Assembly: GCF_002937115.1 (NCBI RefSeq)
Contig: NZ_NHRY01000114.1
Location: forward strand, 23,238 to 87,237
Direction of reading: 5' to 3'
Source: Rhodopila globiformis
GTDB lineage: Bacteria; Pseudomonadota; Alphaproteobacteria; Acetobacterales; Acetobacteraceae
Length of the DNA stretch: 64,000 nucleotides
Part shown: in pieces, positions 44,996-55,287 of the stretch
Position numbering within the stretch: position 1 is the stretch's first letter
How the letters are laid out: each line of letters begins with the position of its first letter
Made by a program: the position numbers and the translations under genes
Notes under the pieces: model-generated
The model's database searches: none
Seen by the model: the letters and a program-made list of their open reading frames with translations, nothing else
What the model was told of the DNA's origin: nothing

Positions 44996-46260
44996 GCGGC
45001 GGTCGCGGCGATGTCGCGGCGGCAGAAGCCCTCGGGCCAGACGATCCGGTCGATTGCGGCATAGGCGTTCGCGCGGGCCTGCCGCAGGTCGGGCGCGGTG
45101 CCGCACACCGTCAGCACCCGGCCGCCGGCGGCACGCACCGTTCCGTCCGCATCGGCTGCGGTGCCGGCGTGAAAGATCGTCACCCCCGGCTGCGCCGCCG
45201 CGTCCGCCAGCCCGTTGATCACCGAGCCACGCTCCGGCGCGTCCGGGTAGCCGCGGGCGGCCATGACAACGGCGACGGCGGCGGTGTCGTGCCAGCGCAG
45301 GTCGAAATCCGCCAGTTCGCCGTCGCAGGCGGCCTGCAGCGCCGGCAGCAGGTCGGACTTCAACCGGACCATCAGCGCCTGGCACTCGGGATCGCCGAAG
45401 CGGACGTTGAACTCGATCAGCTTGGCGCCCTCCGTCGTCAGCATCAGGCCGGCGAACAGGATGCCGCGGAACGGGGTGCCGAGGTGGACCATGTGCCGCA
45501 GCGCCGGGCGGATGATCGCCTCCAGGCAGGCCTGCTCCAGCGCGGGAGGGAAACCCGGCACCGGCGAATAGGCGCCCATGCCGCCGGTGTTCGGCCCGGT
45601 GTTGCCGTCGCCGACGCGCTTGTGGTCCTGCGCCGAGCCCAGGACCAGCGCGTCCTCGCCGTCGCACAGGACGAACAGCGAGACTTCCTCGCCCACCAGG
45701 CATTCCTCCAGCACCACCGCGGCGCCGGCCTCGCCGTGAATGCGGCGGTCCATGAAGGCGTCAATGGCGGCTATCGCCTCGTCCTCGGTGGCGGCGACGA
45801 CGACGCCCTTGCCGGCCGCCAGCCCGTCGGCCTTCACCACAACCGGCGCGCCGCGGCGGCGGACGAAGTCGCGAGCCGAGTCGGCGTCGTCGAAGCGTTC
45901 CCACAGCGCGGTGGGGATGCTGGCGTCGTCGCAGATCTCCTTGGTGAAGGACTTGCTGCCCTCCAGCCGGGCGGCGTCGCGGGTGGGGCCGCAGCAGGGG
46001 ATGCCGCCCGCCTCCATGGCGTCGGTCAGGCCGGCGACCAGCGGCGCTTCCGGGCCGGGAACCACCAGGTCGATGGCGTTGTCCTGGGCGAAGGCGACCA
46101 GCGACTCGATGTCGAGCGCGTTGATGTCGATGCACTCCGCCAGCGCGGCAATGCCGGGGTTGCCGGGGGCGCAATACAGCTTGGTCAGTATCGGGCTGGC
46201 GGCGATTGCCCAGCACAGCGCATGTTCCCGCCCGCCTGATCCAACGACCAGCACCTTCAT
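44992..46260 (-). CDS. purD: phosphoribosylamine--glycine ligase
   Basis: 422 residues with the N-terminal VGSGGREHAL and ATP-grasp core (PVVVKADGLAAGKGVVVA, EFNVRFGDPECQALM). It joins glycine and 5-phosphoribosylamine in purine synthesis. It is divergent from xseA across 61 bp. Length and motifs normal. Confidence 0.95.
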   Translation of the reverse strand: MKVLVVGSGGREHALCWAIAASPILTKLYCAPGNPGIAALAECIDINALDIESLVAFAQDNAIDLVVPGPEAPLVAGLTDAMEAGGIPCCGPTRDAARLEGSKSFTKEICDDASIPTALWERFDDADSARDFVRRRGAPVVVKADGLAAGKGVVVAATEDEAIAAIDAFMDRRIHGEAGAAVVLEECLVGEEVSLFVLCDGEDALVLGSAQDHKRVGDGNTGPNTGGMGAYSPVPGFPPALEQACLEAIIRPALRHMVHLGTPFRGILFAGLMLTTEGAKLIEFNVRFGDPECQALMVRLKSDLLPALQAACDGELADFDLRWHDTAAVAVVMAARGYPDAPERGSVINGLADAAAQPGVTIFHAGTAADADGTVRAAGGRVLTVCGTAPDLRQARANAYAAIDRIVWPEGFCRRDIAATAA

Positions 46261-46321
46261 CGATCTCTCCTGTCCGCGCGTTCCGGTTCCATGCGACGCT
46301 GCCGTAGCATAGGTTGGCGTC

Positions 46322-47911
46322 ATGGACGATCCACGACCTGCACCGGTTTCGAATATGCCGGAATACACCGTCTCCGAGATCTCGGGGGCGGTGAAGCGCA
46401 CCCTGGAAACCGCCTTCGGCCGCATCCGCGTGCGCGGCGAGCTGACCGAGGTGAAGCGCTACCCCTCCGGCCATGTCTACCTGTCCCTGAAGGACGAGGG
46501 CGCCAAGATCTCGGGCATCGTCTGGAAAAGCGCCGTCCCGCGGCTGGGCATGACGCCGGAGAACGGGGTGGAGGTGATCGCCACCGGCCGCATCTCCACC
46601 TATGGCGAGCGGTCCTCGTACCAGCTGATTATCGAGCGGATGGAATACGCCGGCGCCGGCGCGCTGCTGGCGCGGATCGAGATGATCCGCCAGCGCCTGG
46701 CCGCCGAGGGGCTGTTCGACCCCGAGCGCAAGCGGACGCTGCCGGTGCTGCCGCGGGTCATCGGCGTGGCGACCAGTGAGCGCGGCGCGGTGATCCAGGA
46801 CATCCGCACCACCATCGCCCGGCGGTTCCCGCGGCATATCCTGGTCTGGCCGGTGCCGGTGCAAGGCGTCGGCGCGGCCGAGCAGATCGCCGCCGCCATC
46901 GCCGGGTTCGACGCCATGCCGGCGGACGGCGACCCGCCGCGGCCGGACGTGCTGATCATCGCCCGCGGCGGCGGCAGCCTGGAAGACCTGATGGCGTTCA
47001 ACGAGGAAATCGTCCTGCGCGCCGCCGCCGCCTGCCGCATTCCGCTGATCTCGGCGGTCGGACATGAGACGGACACCACGCTGATCGACTACGTCTCCGA
47101 TCGCCGCGCGCCCACGCCGACGGCGGCGGCGGAGATGGCGATCCCGACGCGGGCGGACCTGGTCGCCGACATGGCGCAGAAGGCGTCGCGGCTGATTGGC
47201 GCGGTGAGCCGCCTGGCACAGGAATGCCGGCTGCGGCTGACGCGGGCCGAGCGCGGCATCCCCGACCTGCCAACGCTGCTGGGCACTGCGCGGCAGCGGC
47301 TGGACGACCGGACGGAGCGCGCCATGCTGGCGCTGCCGGCGCTGGTCGAGCGACGGCGGGCGGTGCTGACCGCGGTGGAGCGGCGCCTGCCGGACCCGCG
47401 GACGCTGACCGCGGCGGCGCGGGAGGCGCTGCGGGATCGCGGGCTGCGGCTGGAACTGGGGGCGCCGGGCCTGGTCGCGGCGCGGCGGTCGGGGCTGGCG
47501 TTGCTGTCGCAGCGGCTGACGGGCGCGGCGCATCGGGCCGTGACGGTGCTGCGCGGCCGGACGGACCGGGTGACCGGGCGGCTGACCGGGGCGCCGCTGC
47601 GCGCGTCACTGCGTGAGGCGCGGGCGCATCTGGCGGGGCTTGGACCGCGGCTGGACGCCGCCTCGCCGCTGGCGATCCTGCAGCGCGGGTATGTGCTGGT
47701 GACCGACCCGGCGGGCCAGCCGGTGACCACCGCCGCGTCGGTCAGGCCGCAGGCACGGCTGCGGCTGCACTTCGGCGACGGTGAGGTCGAGGCGGTGGCA
47801 CAGGGCAACGGCACGGGCCGATCACGGGCGAAGGGCGGACAGGACGCGGCGAAGCCGGAGGGTGCCGGCAAGCCGCGGGCGGCGGTGGCGCAGGAGCGGC
47901 TTGATTTGTGA
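46322..47911 (+). CDS. xseA: exodeoxyribonuclease VII large subunit
   Basis: 529 residues: N-terminal OB domain (VSEISGAVKRTLETAFG, GHVYLSLKDEGAKISG), then the catalytic core (RGGGSLEDLMAFNEE, ISAVGHETDTTLIDYVSD, RAPTPTAAAEMAIP). A long Arg/Ala helical region and a C-terminal basic tail follow. It degrades single-stranded DNA from both ends with small subunit XseB (not in the window). Confidence 0.94.
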   Translation: MDDPRPAPVSNMPEYTVSEISGAVKRTLETAFGRIRVRGELTEVKRYPSGHVYLSLKDEGAKISGIVWKSAVPRLGMTPENGVEVIATGRISTYGERSSYQLIIERMEYAGAGALLARIEMIRQRLAAEGLFDPERKRTLPVLPRVIGVATSERGAVIQDIRTTIARRFPRHILVWPVPVQGVGAAEQIAAAIAGFDAMPADGDPPRPDVLIIARGGGSLEDLMAFNEEIVLRAAAACRIPLISAVGHETDTTLIDYVSDRRAPTPTAAAEMAIPTRADLVADMAQKASRLIGAVSRLAQECRLRLTRAERGIPDLPTLLGTARQRLDDRTERAMLALPALVERRRAVLTAVERRLPDPRTLTAAAREALRDRGLRLELGAPGLVAARRSGLALLSQRLTGAAHRAVTVLRGRTDRVTGRLTGAPLRASLREARAHLAGLGPRLDAASPLAILQRGYVLVTDPAGQPVTTAASVRPQARLRLHFGDGEVEAVAQGNGTGRSRAKGGQDAAKPEGAGKPRAAVAQERLDL

Positions 47912-48452
47912 CAACAGCCGGTGCCGGCATGATCCCTGAACGCCGGCTCCACGGCATCAAGCCGGGACACGCATATCGTTTCTTTTATGTCACGCGGAGA
48001 AGCGATAGCATGCCACGCTCGGCAGTGCCGCACAGGGCTGGCCAGCATTGTCTTGAACGTCAGGCCCTGAGCTGCAACAGCGGCATGGCGCGCACAGGCC
48101 GAAAGGGAATCGACTCTGCGTGCTCTGCGTTCAATCGCGGTAGCCGGGGCGCCACCGGCGTTTCGAGTTGGGCGAGTCACCGGAAACGCCGATCTTTGTT
48201 GCAGCACCGCATTTTTAACGCAGAGCGCGCAGAGCGGAGCGCAGAGAAGGGATGCGGGCGACCTGCGGTCGCGATGGCTTTGCTTCAATCGCCGTGGCTT
48301 TCATCGCGGCCAGAGCGGCCGGACAATCACTCTGGATACCGGCCGACTTTTAGACTGGCCGTTTTCCCATCGCCGTAGTCCGGTTTGTCCGGGCCATGAC
48401 GGTGGGGCGCCGACATCTGACGGTCAAACTCGACGCCGGTTGGTATAGGGAC
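47912..48452. other. gene-free interval after xseA
   Basis: No convincing ORF. One GCCGG dyad follows the xseA stop without a T-run. Otherwise nothing to annotate before the SDR fragment. Confidence 0.4.
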
Positions 48453-48611
48453 TTAACGAAAATCTTGCCTTTTCGATCGCCCGGCAAGTCCTCCCGCCAG
48501 CCGGCGCCATTGCACTATCGCCCCCGCTGCGGCCGGCGCCCTGGCGATGCCCAGCCCGTTGCCGGACGCCGCACCCGTTACGATGGCGGTCTTGCCGTCC
48601 CGGTCACGCAT
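48453..48611 (-). pseudogene. short-chain dehydrogenase N-terminal remnant
   Basis: A 52-residue frame starting MRDRDGKTAIVTGAASGNGL carries the SDR nucleotide-binding signature (TGxxxGxG) and then runs into unrelated sequence. A full SDR needs about 250 residues, including the YxxxK active site, which is absent. It lies just downstream of the carboxymuconolactone-decarboxylase-like gene on the same strand. Confidence 0.6.
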
Positions 48612-48632
48612 GACGCCGGCCCCGGTTCGGGT

Positions 48633-49019
48633 TCATTCCCCGGCCATCTCCTTGAACACCTCGACCGCGGTGAGCAGCGCTTCCCGCACCAGCGGCGCGC
48701 CGATGTAGCCGGCGAGGTGCAGCAGCGCCTCGGACAGTTCCTCCTCGGTCCATCCCTGGTTACGGGCGAAACGAAGATGCAGCTTCAGCTCCGGATCGCG
48801 CCCCTGTGCCGCATCAGAAACCACGCAGATCAGCGCACGGGTTTTCAGATCGAGGCCAGGCCGTGACCACAGCGTGCCGAAGATCGCCTCCTGCGTGTAG
48901 GCGGCGAACTTCTCCATGATCGGGTGCGTGTAGACGTTCTGGTCCAACTTCTTCGCATAGGCCTCGCCCATCAGCTTGCGCCGGATCGCGCGGCCTTGCT
49001 CGCGCCTGTCGTCAGCCAT
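48633..49019 (-). CDS. carboxymuconolactone decarboxylase family protein
   Basis: 128 residues: LDLKTRALICVVSDAAQGRD and a GWTEEELSEALLHLAGYIGA helix, the CMD/AhpD-like fold. Many CMD members work on gamma-lactones or as peroxidase-like enzymes, but the substrate here is unknown. It is the last gene on the minus strand after ureG. Whether it belongs to the urea operon is uncertain. Confidence 0.8.
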   Translation of the reverse strand: MADDRREQGRAIRRKLMGEAYAKKLDQNVYTHPIMEKFAAYTQEAIFGTLWSRPGLDLKTRALICVVSDAAQGRDPELKLHLRFARNQGWTEEELSEALLHLAGYIGAPLVREALLTAVEVFKEMAGE

Positions 49020-49072
49020 GAGTTTTCTCCCTCCCTTGACCGGGCCAGTGTCGTCCAACGGAGGGGATTTGG

Positions 49073-49696
49073 CTAGGCCGGGCGCAGGCCGCCCTGCTTC
49101 CCGATGAAGGCGGCGATCTCCGCGACGCCCTGCCCGGCGCGGATGTTGGCAAAGACAAACGGCCGGTCGCCGCGCATTGTTCGGGCGTCGCGGTCCATGA
49201 CCTCGAGGCTGGCACCGACGTGCGGCGCGAGGTCGATCTTGTTGATCACCAGCAGGTCGCTGCGCATGATGCCCGGACCGCCCTTGCGGGGGATCTTGTC
49301 GCCGGCGGACACGTCAATCACATAGATCGTCAGGTCCGCCAGTTCCGGGCTGAAGGTGGCGGCAAGGTTGTCGCCGCCGGACTCGATCAGGATCAGGTCC
49401 AGGCCCGGAAAGCGCCGCCGCATGTCGGCAATGCCAGCGAGGTTGAGCGAGGCGTCCTCGCGGATCGCGGTGTGCGGGCAGCCGCCGGTTTCGATGCCCA
49501 TGATACGGTCCACCGGCAGCGACCCGGCGCGGGTCAGGAATTCCGCGTCTTCCCTGGTGTAGATGTCGTTGGTGATGGCGGCAATGTCGTAACGGCTTCG
49601 GAAATGCCTGCACAACGCGTCCATCAGCGCGGTCTTGCCGCTGCCGACCGGGCCGCCGATGCCGATGCGCAGCGGGCCGTGCGGAGATTTCATCAT
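49073..49696 (-). CDS. ureG: urease accessory GTPase UreG
   Basis: 207 residues. P-loop GGPVGSGKT (14-22) and the UreG motifs ([49 protein letters not shown]). It delivers Ni(II) to UreABC with UreDEF at the cost of GTP. It overlaps the ureF stop region by 4 bp. Confidence 0.97.
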   Translation of the reverse strand: MMKSPHGPLRIGIGGPVGSGKTALMDALCRHFRSRYDIAAITNDIYTREDAEFLTRAGSLPVDRIMGIETGGCPHTAIREDASLNLAGIADMRRRFPGLDLILIESGGDNLAATFSPELADLTIYVIDVSAGDKIPRKGGPGIMRSDLLVINKIDLAPHVGASLEVMDRDARTMRGDRPFVFANIRAGQGVAEIAAFIGKQGGLRPA

Positions 49697-50349
49697 GAAC
49701 GGAACAACCTCGTGTACTGGGTTTCGTGCCGCATGGCGGCGAGGTCGGAACGGAACGCGCAGCCGCCGACGTCGTCAAGCGTGGCAGCCCCGGTTTCGTT
49801 GGCAACGGCCAGGATAACCGGCTGCAGCGCCGCCAGGACGCGCAGGCCGGTGGTCTGGCCCAGCGGCACCAGCCGTACGGCGGCGGAGATCAGGTTCGTC
49901 GTGAATGCCTGCACGTAGGCAACCGCCGTGTCGTCTTCCGGAATGTTCTCCCCTGCCGCCGCGGCGCCAACGGCGACGGCATAGGGCAGATCCTCCGGCA
50001 ACGCCGTCCAGGGCGCAACGGCCAGCCCAAAGGCGCGGCCCTGGTTCAGTGCCTCGTCCCGGCGCTCGCGCGACGGCGTCGCGGCCAGGGCCAGCGCGGC
50101 GACGTCGTCCAGGGCGGATGGATCGAAGGCGTTCCGATGACCGTGCCGCAGCAGGATCGCGTCGGACCGCGCCGAACCGTGCGTCAGGACATCCGTCAGC
50201 CAGGCGCGCAGCGTGTCGGCATCCGTGATGTCGCCGGCCTCGACCGCCCATTCCAGCCCGTGCGAGTAAGCAAAACCGCCGGTGGGAAACGCCGGCGACA
50301 GCCACGCCAGCAGGCGCAGCAACGGCCGGTGGTCAATGGCCGTGGTCAT
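49693..50349 (-). CDS. ureF: urease accessory protein UreF
   Basis: 218 residues from ATG 50349 (ATG 50358 is an alternative). The all-helical UreF fold shows [20 protein letters not shown] and [13 protein letters not shown]. It binds UreD and gates UreG GTP hydrolysis. It overlaps the ureE His-rich tail by about 17 bp. Confidence 0.93.
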   Translation of the reverse strand: MTTAIDHRPLLRLLAWLSPAFPTGGFAYSHGLEWAVEAGDITDADTLRAWLTDVLTHGSARSDAILLRHGHRNAFDPSALDDVAALALAATPSRERRDEALNQGRAFGLAVAPWTALPEDLPYAVAVGAAAAGENIPEDDTAVAYVQAFTTNLISAAVRLVPLGQTTGLRVLAALQPVILAVANETGAATLDDVGGCAFRSDLAAMRHETQYTRLFRS

Positions 50350-50802
50350 CGTGGTCATGGTGATGGTGATGGTGGCCGGCCGCATAGGCGCCAGCCTCCG
50401 GGTCGAACGGCGCCATCACCCGGTCGACGTGCCCGCCAAGCCCTACGACCATGTCCTGGATCACGTGATCGGCGCGGATCCGGATACGGTTGCCCAGCAG
50501 TTGCACCGGCAGGTGACGGTTGCCGAGATGCCACGCAATCCGGACCAGATCCGTATCCTGGTGCGCGTGGATTTCGATCAGGTCCTCGGCCTGCGCCCGC
50601 ACCCGCACGACGCCGGCGGGCAGCAGCAGGCCGTCGCCGTCGCGCAGCCGGACCGCGTGCGGTTCGTCGACCAGGATGTCGGTTCCCCGGACCGTGGTCA
50701 GGACGATACGGCGGCGGAAGCGGCGGTCGTAGTCGATCAGGACTTGATCGATCTCCCGCGCGGCGTCCCAGCTTCCCGCTGGCAGAATAGCCTCGACGCG
50801 CA

Positions 50803-50803
<1 letters not shown>
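50333..50803 (-). CDS. ureE: urease nickel metallochaperone UreE
   Basis: 156 residues: an N-terminal peptide-binding domain, a metal-binding domain (LVRIAWHLGNRHLPVQL), and a His-rich C-terminal tail ([14 protein letters not shown]) that binds extra nickel. Its TGA overlaps the ureF reading frame. It supplies Ni to UreG. Confidence 0.95.
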
Positions 50804-52511
<1,708 letters not shown>

Positions 52512-52512
<1 letters not shown>

Positions 52513-52820
52513 CAGCCGAGCGCTCCCATGACGGTGCCGCGGAAGCCCCAGATGTGGCGAGTGCCGCGGTAGGGGACCAGGGTGACCTCCCGCGTCTGGC
52601 CTGGCTCGAACCGCACAGCGGTGCCGGCGGCGATGTCCAGGCGCTGGCCGCGGGCGGCGGCGCGGTCGAAGGACAGCGCCGGGTTCGTTTCGGCGAAATG
52701 ATAGTGGCTGCCGACCTGGATCGGGCGGTCGCCGGTGTTGGCGACGGTCAGGACCGTGCGCGGCAAGCCGGCGTTGAGCGCGATGTCGCCTGGCTCGGGG
52801 AGGAGTTCACCGGGGATCAT
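52512..52820 (-). CDS. ureB: urease beta subunit
   Basis: 102 residues: [29 protein letters not shown] and [19 protein letters not shown] are the UreB core. It binds UreA and UreC in the trimer. Its upstream neighbour on the transcript is the brnT-xre insertion rather than ureA, so it may need readthrough or its own promoter in the 370-bp gap. Confidence 0.96.
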
Positions 52821-52948
52821 GCGGCGGTCCTGTCAGCGGTGGTTTGATTGGCGAACTATAGGGCAATCAATCAGGTTGTCACCCTGCGAAGCGTGTCGTG
52901 CCGGGTGCATCGCCACGCCGATTACCTGTTTTGAGGAAGGCATCCGCC

Positions 52949-53149
52949 GTGGCCAGGAAGCTCAAGCCGATTCCGGTCTTCGCCAGCGAAGCGGAGGAAC
53001 GCCGGTTCTGGGAAACCCATGATTCAACGGACTATGTTGATTGGAGCCGGGCGCAACGTGTCCGCCTGCCCAACCTGCATGCCGGTCGATCGCCGCGAGG
53101 TGCCGTTTCCGCGCCTGAAGCCGCTCAGGATCGACCAAAGACGCGATGA
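52949..53149 (+). pseudogene. CopG-type antitoxin remnant
   Basis: The front (MARKLKPIPVFASEAEERRF, then ETHDSTDYVDWSRAQRVRLPNL in part) matches the CopG_antitoxin family N-terminus. The expected C-terminal ribbon-helix-helix region is replaced by Ala/Arg-rich sequence (GAVSAPEAAQDRPKTR), so the gene is broken by one or more indels. It starts with GTG. It runs against the urease operon and sits beside brnT-xre, probably a leftover of the same insertion. Confidence 0.58.
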
Positions 53150-53192
53150 CGACTGTCGATCGCCGTTACGTCCAGCCGTTCATCACGACCAC

Positions 53193-53561
53193 CTACTCGG
53201 CGGCGATATCACTGGCCGCCAGCGTCCGCTTTACCAGATCCGGTTCCCGCTCGATCACTGTCAGATACGCCAGCATCGCGCTGTCCGGACGGGTGCGCCC
53301 CTGCTCCAGATCGCGCAGGCGCCCAACGTTGATCCGATATTCGGCGGCGAACTGCGCCTGGCTCAGCCCGGTGCGCCGGCGGATCGCCTGGATGCGGCGG
53401 GCCATAACGATCCGCTCCGTTTCCTCCGGCGTCCACGGCGGGTTGTCCGGGTCCGACAGCGCGGCGGCGGTGATTTCGGCGTCGGTCATCGCATCGAGAC
53501 GGGCCAGGGCTTCCGGACTCATCGGCGGCAGAGAATTCAGATCAACTGTTATTCGAGCCAT
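53193..53561 (-). CDS. Xre-type antitoxin/regulator of the BrnT module
   Basis: 122 residues with a helix-turn-helix (RIQAIRRRTGLSQAQFAAEY, then RLRDLEQGRTRPDSAMLAYL) and a short N-terminal segment. It overlaps brnT by 20 bp. BrnT usually pairs with the RHH protein BrnA; here the partner is an Xre regulator. It should neutralise BrnT and repress the operon. It lies inside the urease operon between ureA and ureB. Confidence 0.75.
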   Translation of the reverse strand: MARITVDLNSLPPMSPEALARLDAMTDAEITAAALSDPDNPPWTPEETERIVMARRIQAIRRRTGLSQAQFAAEYRINVGRLRDLEQGRTRPDSAMLAYLTVIEREPDLVKRTLAASDIAAE

Positions 53562-53829
53562 ACAAGCTCCTCTCCGGCGAATTACAGCGCCGCGCGGAAA
53601 TCAATCGCGTTGCGTCCGATCGGACAGTATATACAACCGTGAAAAGCCTACCTTGAATGGCACCGATAGCCTTCCGTCGGCTCTCCCGATCCTGCAAGCG
53701 GGATACGTCCACATCGACATATGCCGGGTCGCGAAACACGCGAATTGCTTCGTCAAATGCGATTCCGTGCTTGGCCAGATTACTTGCCGCCTTCGTGTCG
53801 TCCCATTCAAAGATCCGGCTGTCGGACAT
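53542..53829 (-). CDS. brnT: BrnT-type toxin
   Basis: 95 residues: FEWDDTKAASNLAKHGIAFD, then AIRVFRDPAYVDVDVSRLQD and LFTVVYTVRSDATRLISARR, the BrnT RNase-like core (E-W-D, K-x-x-x-N-x-x-K-H-G). It precedes its antitoxin gene on the minus strand. The toxin would inhibit translation by cutting RNA. Confidence 0.78.
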   Translation of the reverse strand: MSDSRIFEWDDTKAASNLAKHGIAFDEAIRVFRDPAYVDVDVSRLQDRESRRKAIGAIQGRLFTVVYTVRSDATRLISARRCNSPERSLYGSNNS

Positions 53830-53859
53830 ATATACGGAATTTCCGTATGTTTGTCAACC

Positions 53860-54162
53860 CTACCGGATCGGCTCGTGCACCGTGACCAGCTTCGTCCCGT
53901 CCGGAAACGTCGCCTCCACCTGCACGTCGTGGATCATCTCCGCGACCCCCGGCATCACCTGGTCGTGCGTCAGCACCTTCGCTCCTGCCTCCATCAGGTC
54001 CGCCACGCTGCGGCCGTCGCGGGCGCCCTCGACGACGAAATCGGTGATCAGCGCCACCGCCTCCGGGTGGTTCAGCTTCACGCCCCGGTCCAGCCGCCGC
54101 CGGGCCACCATGGCGGCCATGCTGACCAGCAGTTTGTCCTTTTCGCGCGGAGTCAGGTGCAT
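53860..54162 (-). CDS. ureA: urease gamma subunit
   Basis: 100 residues: [40 protein letters not shown] and [24 protein letters not shown] C-terminus. It is the small structural subunit. It is separated from ureB by the ~1-kb brnT-xre insertion, whereas ureA and ureB are normally adjacent. It follows ureD closely (21 bp). Confidence 0.95.
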   Translation of the reverse strand: MHLTPREKDKLLVSMAAMVARRRLDRGVKLNHPEAVALITDFVVEGARDGRSVADLMEAGAKVLTHDQVMPGVAEMIHDVQVEATFPDGTKLVTVHEPIR

Positions 54163-54183
54163 CGCGGTCGTTCCTTCAGGTCA

Positions 54184-55287
54184 TCAACATAACCAAACCC
54201 GCGGCAGCGGACGAGACGGCCGCAGCGCCGCCAGCACCGCAACGACCGCACGCCGCACGGGGGCGCCGTCCGGACCCAGGATGCGCGCCACCAACATGCC
54301 GTTCCAGGCGCTGGCACCGGCTTCGGCCGAACCCGGAGCAAACCTCGGATCGGTTGGGACATCATTCCAGGCCGGGACATCGGTCACAGAGAGGCCGCCC
54401 GCCCCGATCGTCATGCCGGGCGCAGGCCCGGCATCCACGCCTTCTGCTGGTATCGGCACCGCAAGGCGTGAATGGCCGGCCTGCGCCGGCCATGACGCTA
54501 AAGGGGCACCGCCGCCGCGTCCCGACCCACCGGCCTGCGCCGGCCATGACGATGAAGGCGCACCGCCGGCCCGTCCCGACCCATCTGCGGCTCGCTGTAG
54601 CGCCTGCCGCACCGGGTCCAGCGCCGCCTCGGCGTCCGGCGCCACATACACCAGCGTCGCCAGCGCCCGAGCGCCTTGCCCGATCGCCGCGCGGTGCAGC
54701 AAATCATCCACCGCGCCGTCCATGCGGATCGTGTCGTGCAGCAGCAGCGCGCCGTCGCGCCGGATGCGGATCAGGTCGCGCAGATGCGCGTGCCGCACCG
54801 CCTCGCCCATCGCCGCGCGGCCGAACACCAGGGTTTCGACGCCCAGAAAACGGGCATCCGCCGCCATGTCGATCTCCAGGCGACGGTCCAGCGCGCTGCG
54901 GTCGAACAGGATGGTTTCCTGCGGCAGCCACTCCAGCGCCGCGCCGGCCGCGAGCGTCAGCCGGGTCCGCACATGCGACGGCGCATCCTGCGGCAGCGCG
55001 CGGTAGAAGCGCTCCGCCGCCTGCGCCGCCACCGTCGCCTGCGTCCCCTCCCCCGCCGCCACCGCCACATCCAGCCGATCGGCCGCGGCGACGCCACCGC
55101 CGGTATTCAAGGTGACGATGTCCATCCAGCCGGGCTCCACCCGCCGGGGAAACCGAGCCTTCAGGCAGCCGGCCTGGCGCAAATCGTCCAGCACCGTCCG
55201 TTCCCCCGACCGCTTGACGCCGACGCGCAGTTCGCCGACGGCGCGTTGCAGCCGGACCGGGTCAGACAGACAGGCGCCGTCGTACAT
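54184..55287 (-). CDS. ureD: urease accessory protein UreD carrying an in-frame repeat insertion
   Basis: 367 residues; UreD is normally about 270-285. Core matches (ADRLDVAVAAGEGTQATVAA, QETILFDRSALDRRLEIDMA, SAWNGMLVARILGPDGAP at the C-terminus) show a functional-looking protein. Between VRQAL and SAWNG lies about 85-90 extra residues of Gly/Ala/Pro/Ser type encoded by a palindromic element (54409-54497) and a 54-bp tandem duplication. The frame stays open throughout. It overlaps urtE by 26 bp. UreD scaffolds UreF/UreG on the apo-urease; the extra loop is probably a flexible surface insertion. Confidence 0.87.
   Translation of the reverse strand: MYDGACLSDPVRLQRAVGELRVGVKRSGERTVLDDLRQAGCLKARFPRRVEPGWMDIVTLNTGGGVAAADRLDVAVAAGEGTQATVAAQAAERFYRALPQDAPSHVRTRLTLAAGAALEWLPQETILFDRSALDRRLEIDMAADARFLGVETLVFGRAAMGEAVRHAHLRDLIRIRRDGALLLHDTIRMDGAVDDLLHRAAIGQGARALATLVYVAPDAEAALDPVRQALQRAADGSGRAGGAPSSSWPAQAGGSGRGGGAPLASWPAQAGHSRLAVPIPAEGVDAGPAPGMTIGAGGLSVTDVPAWNDVPTDPRFAPGSAEAGASAWNGMLVARILGPDGAPVRRAVVAVLAALRPSRPLPRVWLC
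54409..54497 (-). repeat. palindromic dispersed element, copy inside ureD
   Basis: Outer arms CGTCAT (54409-54414) and ATGACG (54492-54497); left hairpin GCCGGGCGCAGGCCCGGC (54415-54432); central arms CATCCACGCCTT (54432-54443) and AAGGCGTGAATG (54463-54474, one mismatch); right hairpin GGCCGGCCTGCGCCGGCC (54474-54491). The element is in the ureD reading frame and in the opposite orientation to the 27064 copy, judged by its loop. Adjacent 54-bp tandem units follow at 54477-54584. Confidence 0.78.
54477..54584 (-). repeat. 54-bp tandem duplication within ureD
   Basis: Two adjacent units starting at 54477 and 54531 (period exactly 54 bp, 18 codons) match with about six or seven mismatches. Each encodes a GGAPxxSWPAQAG peptide. 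The frame is preserved, so the protein gains 18 residues per copy. Confidence 0.75.
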
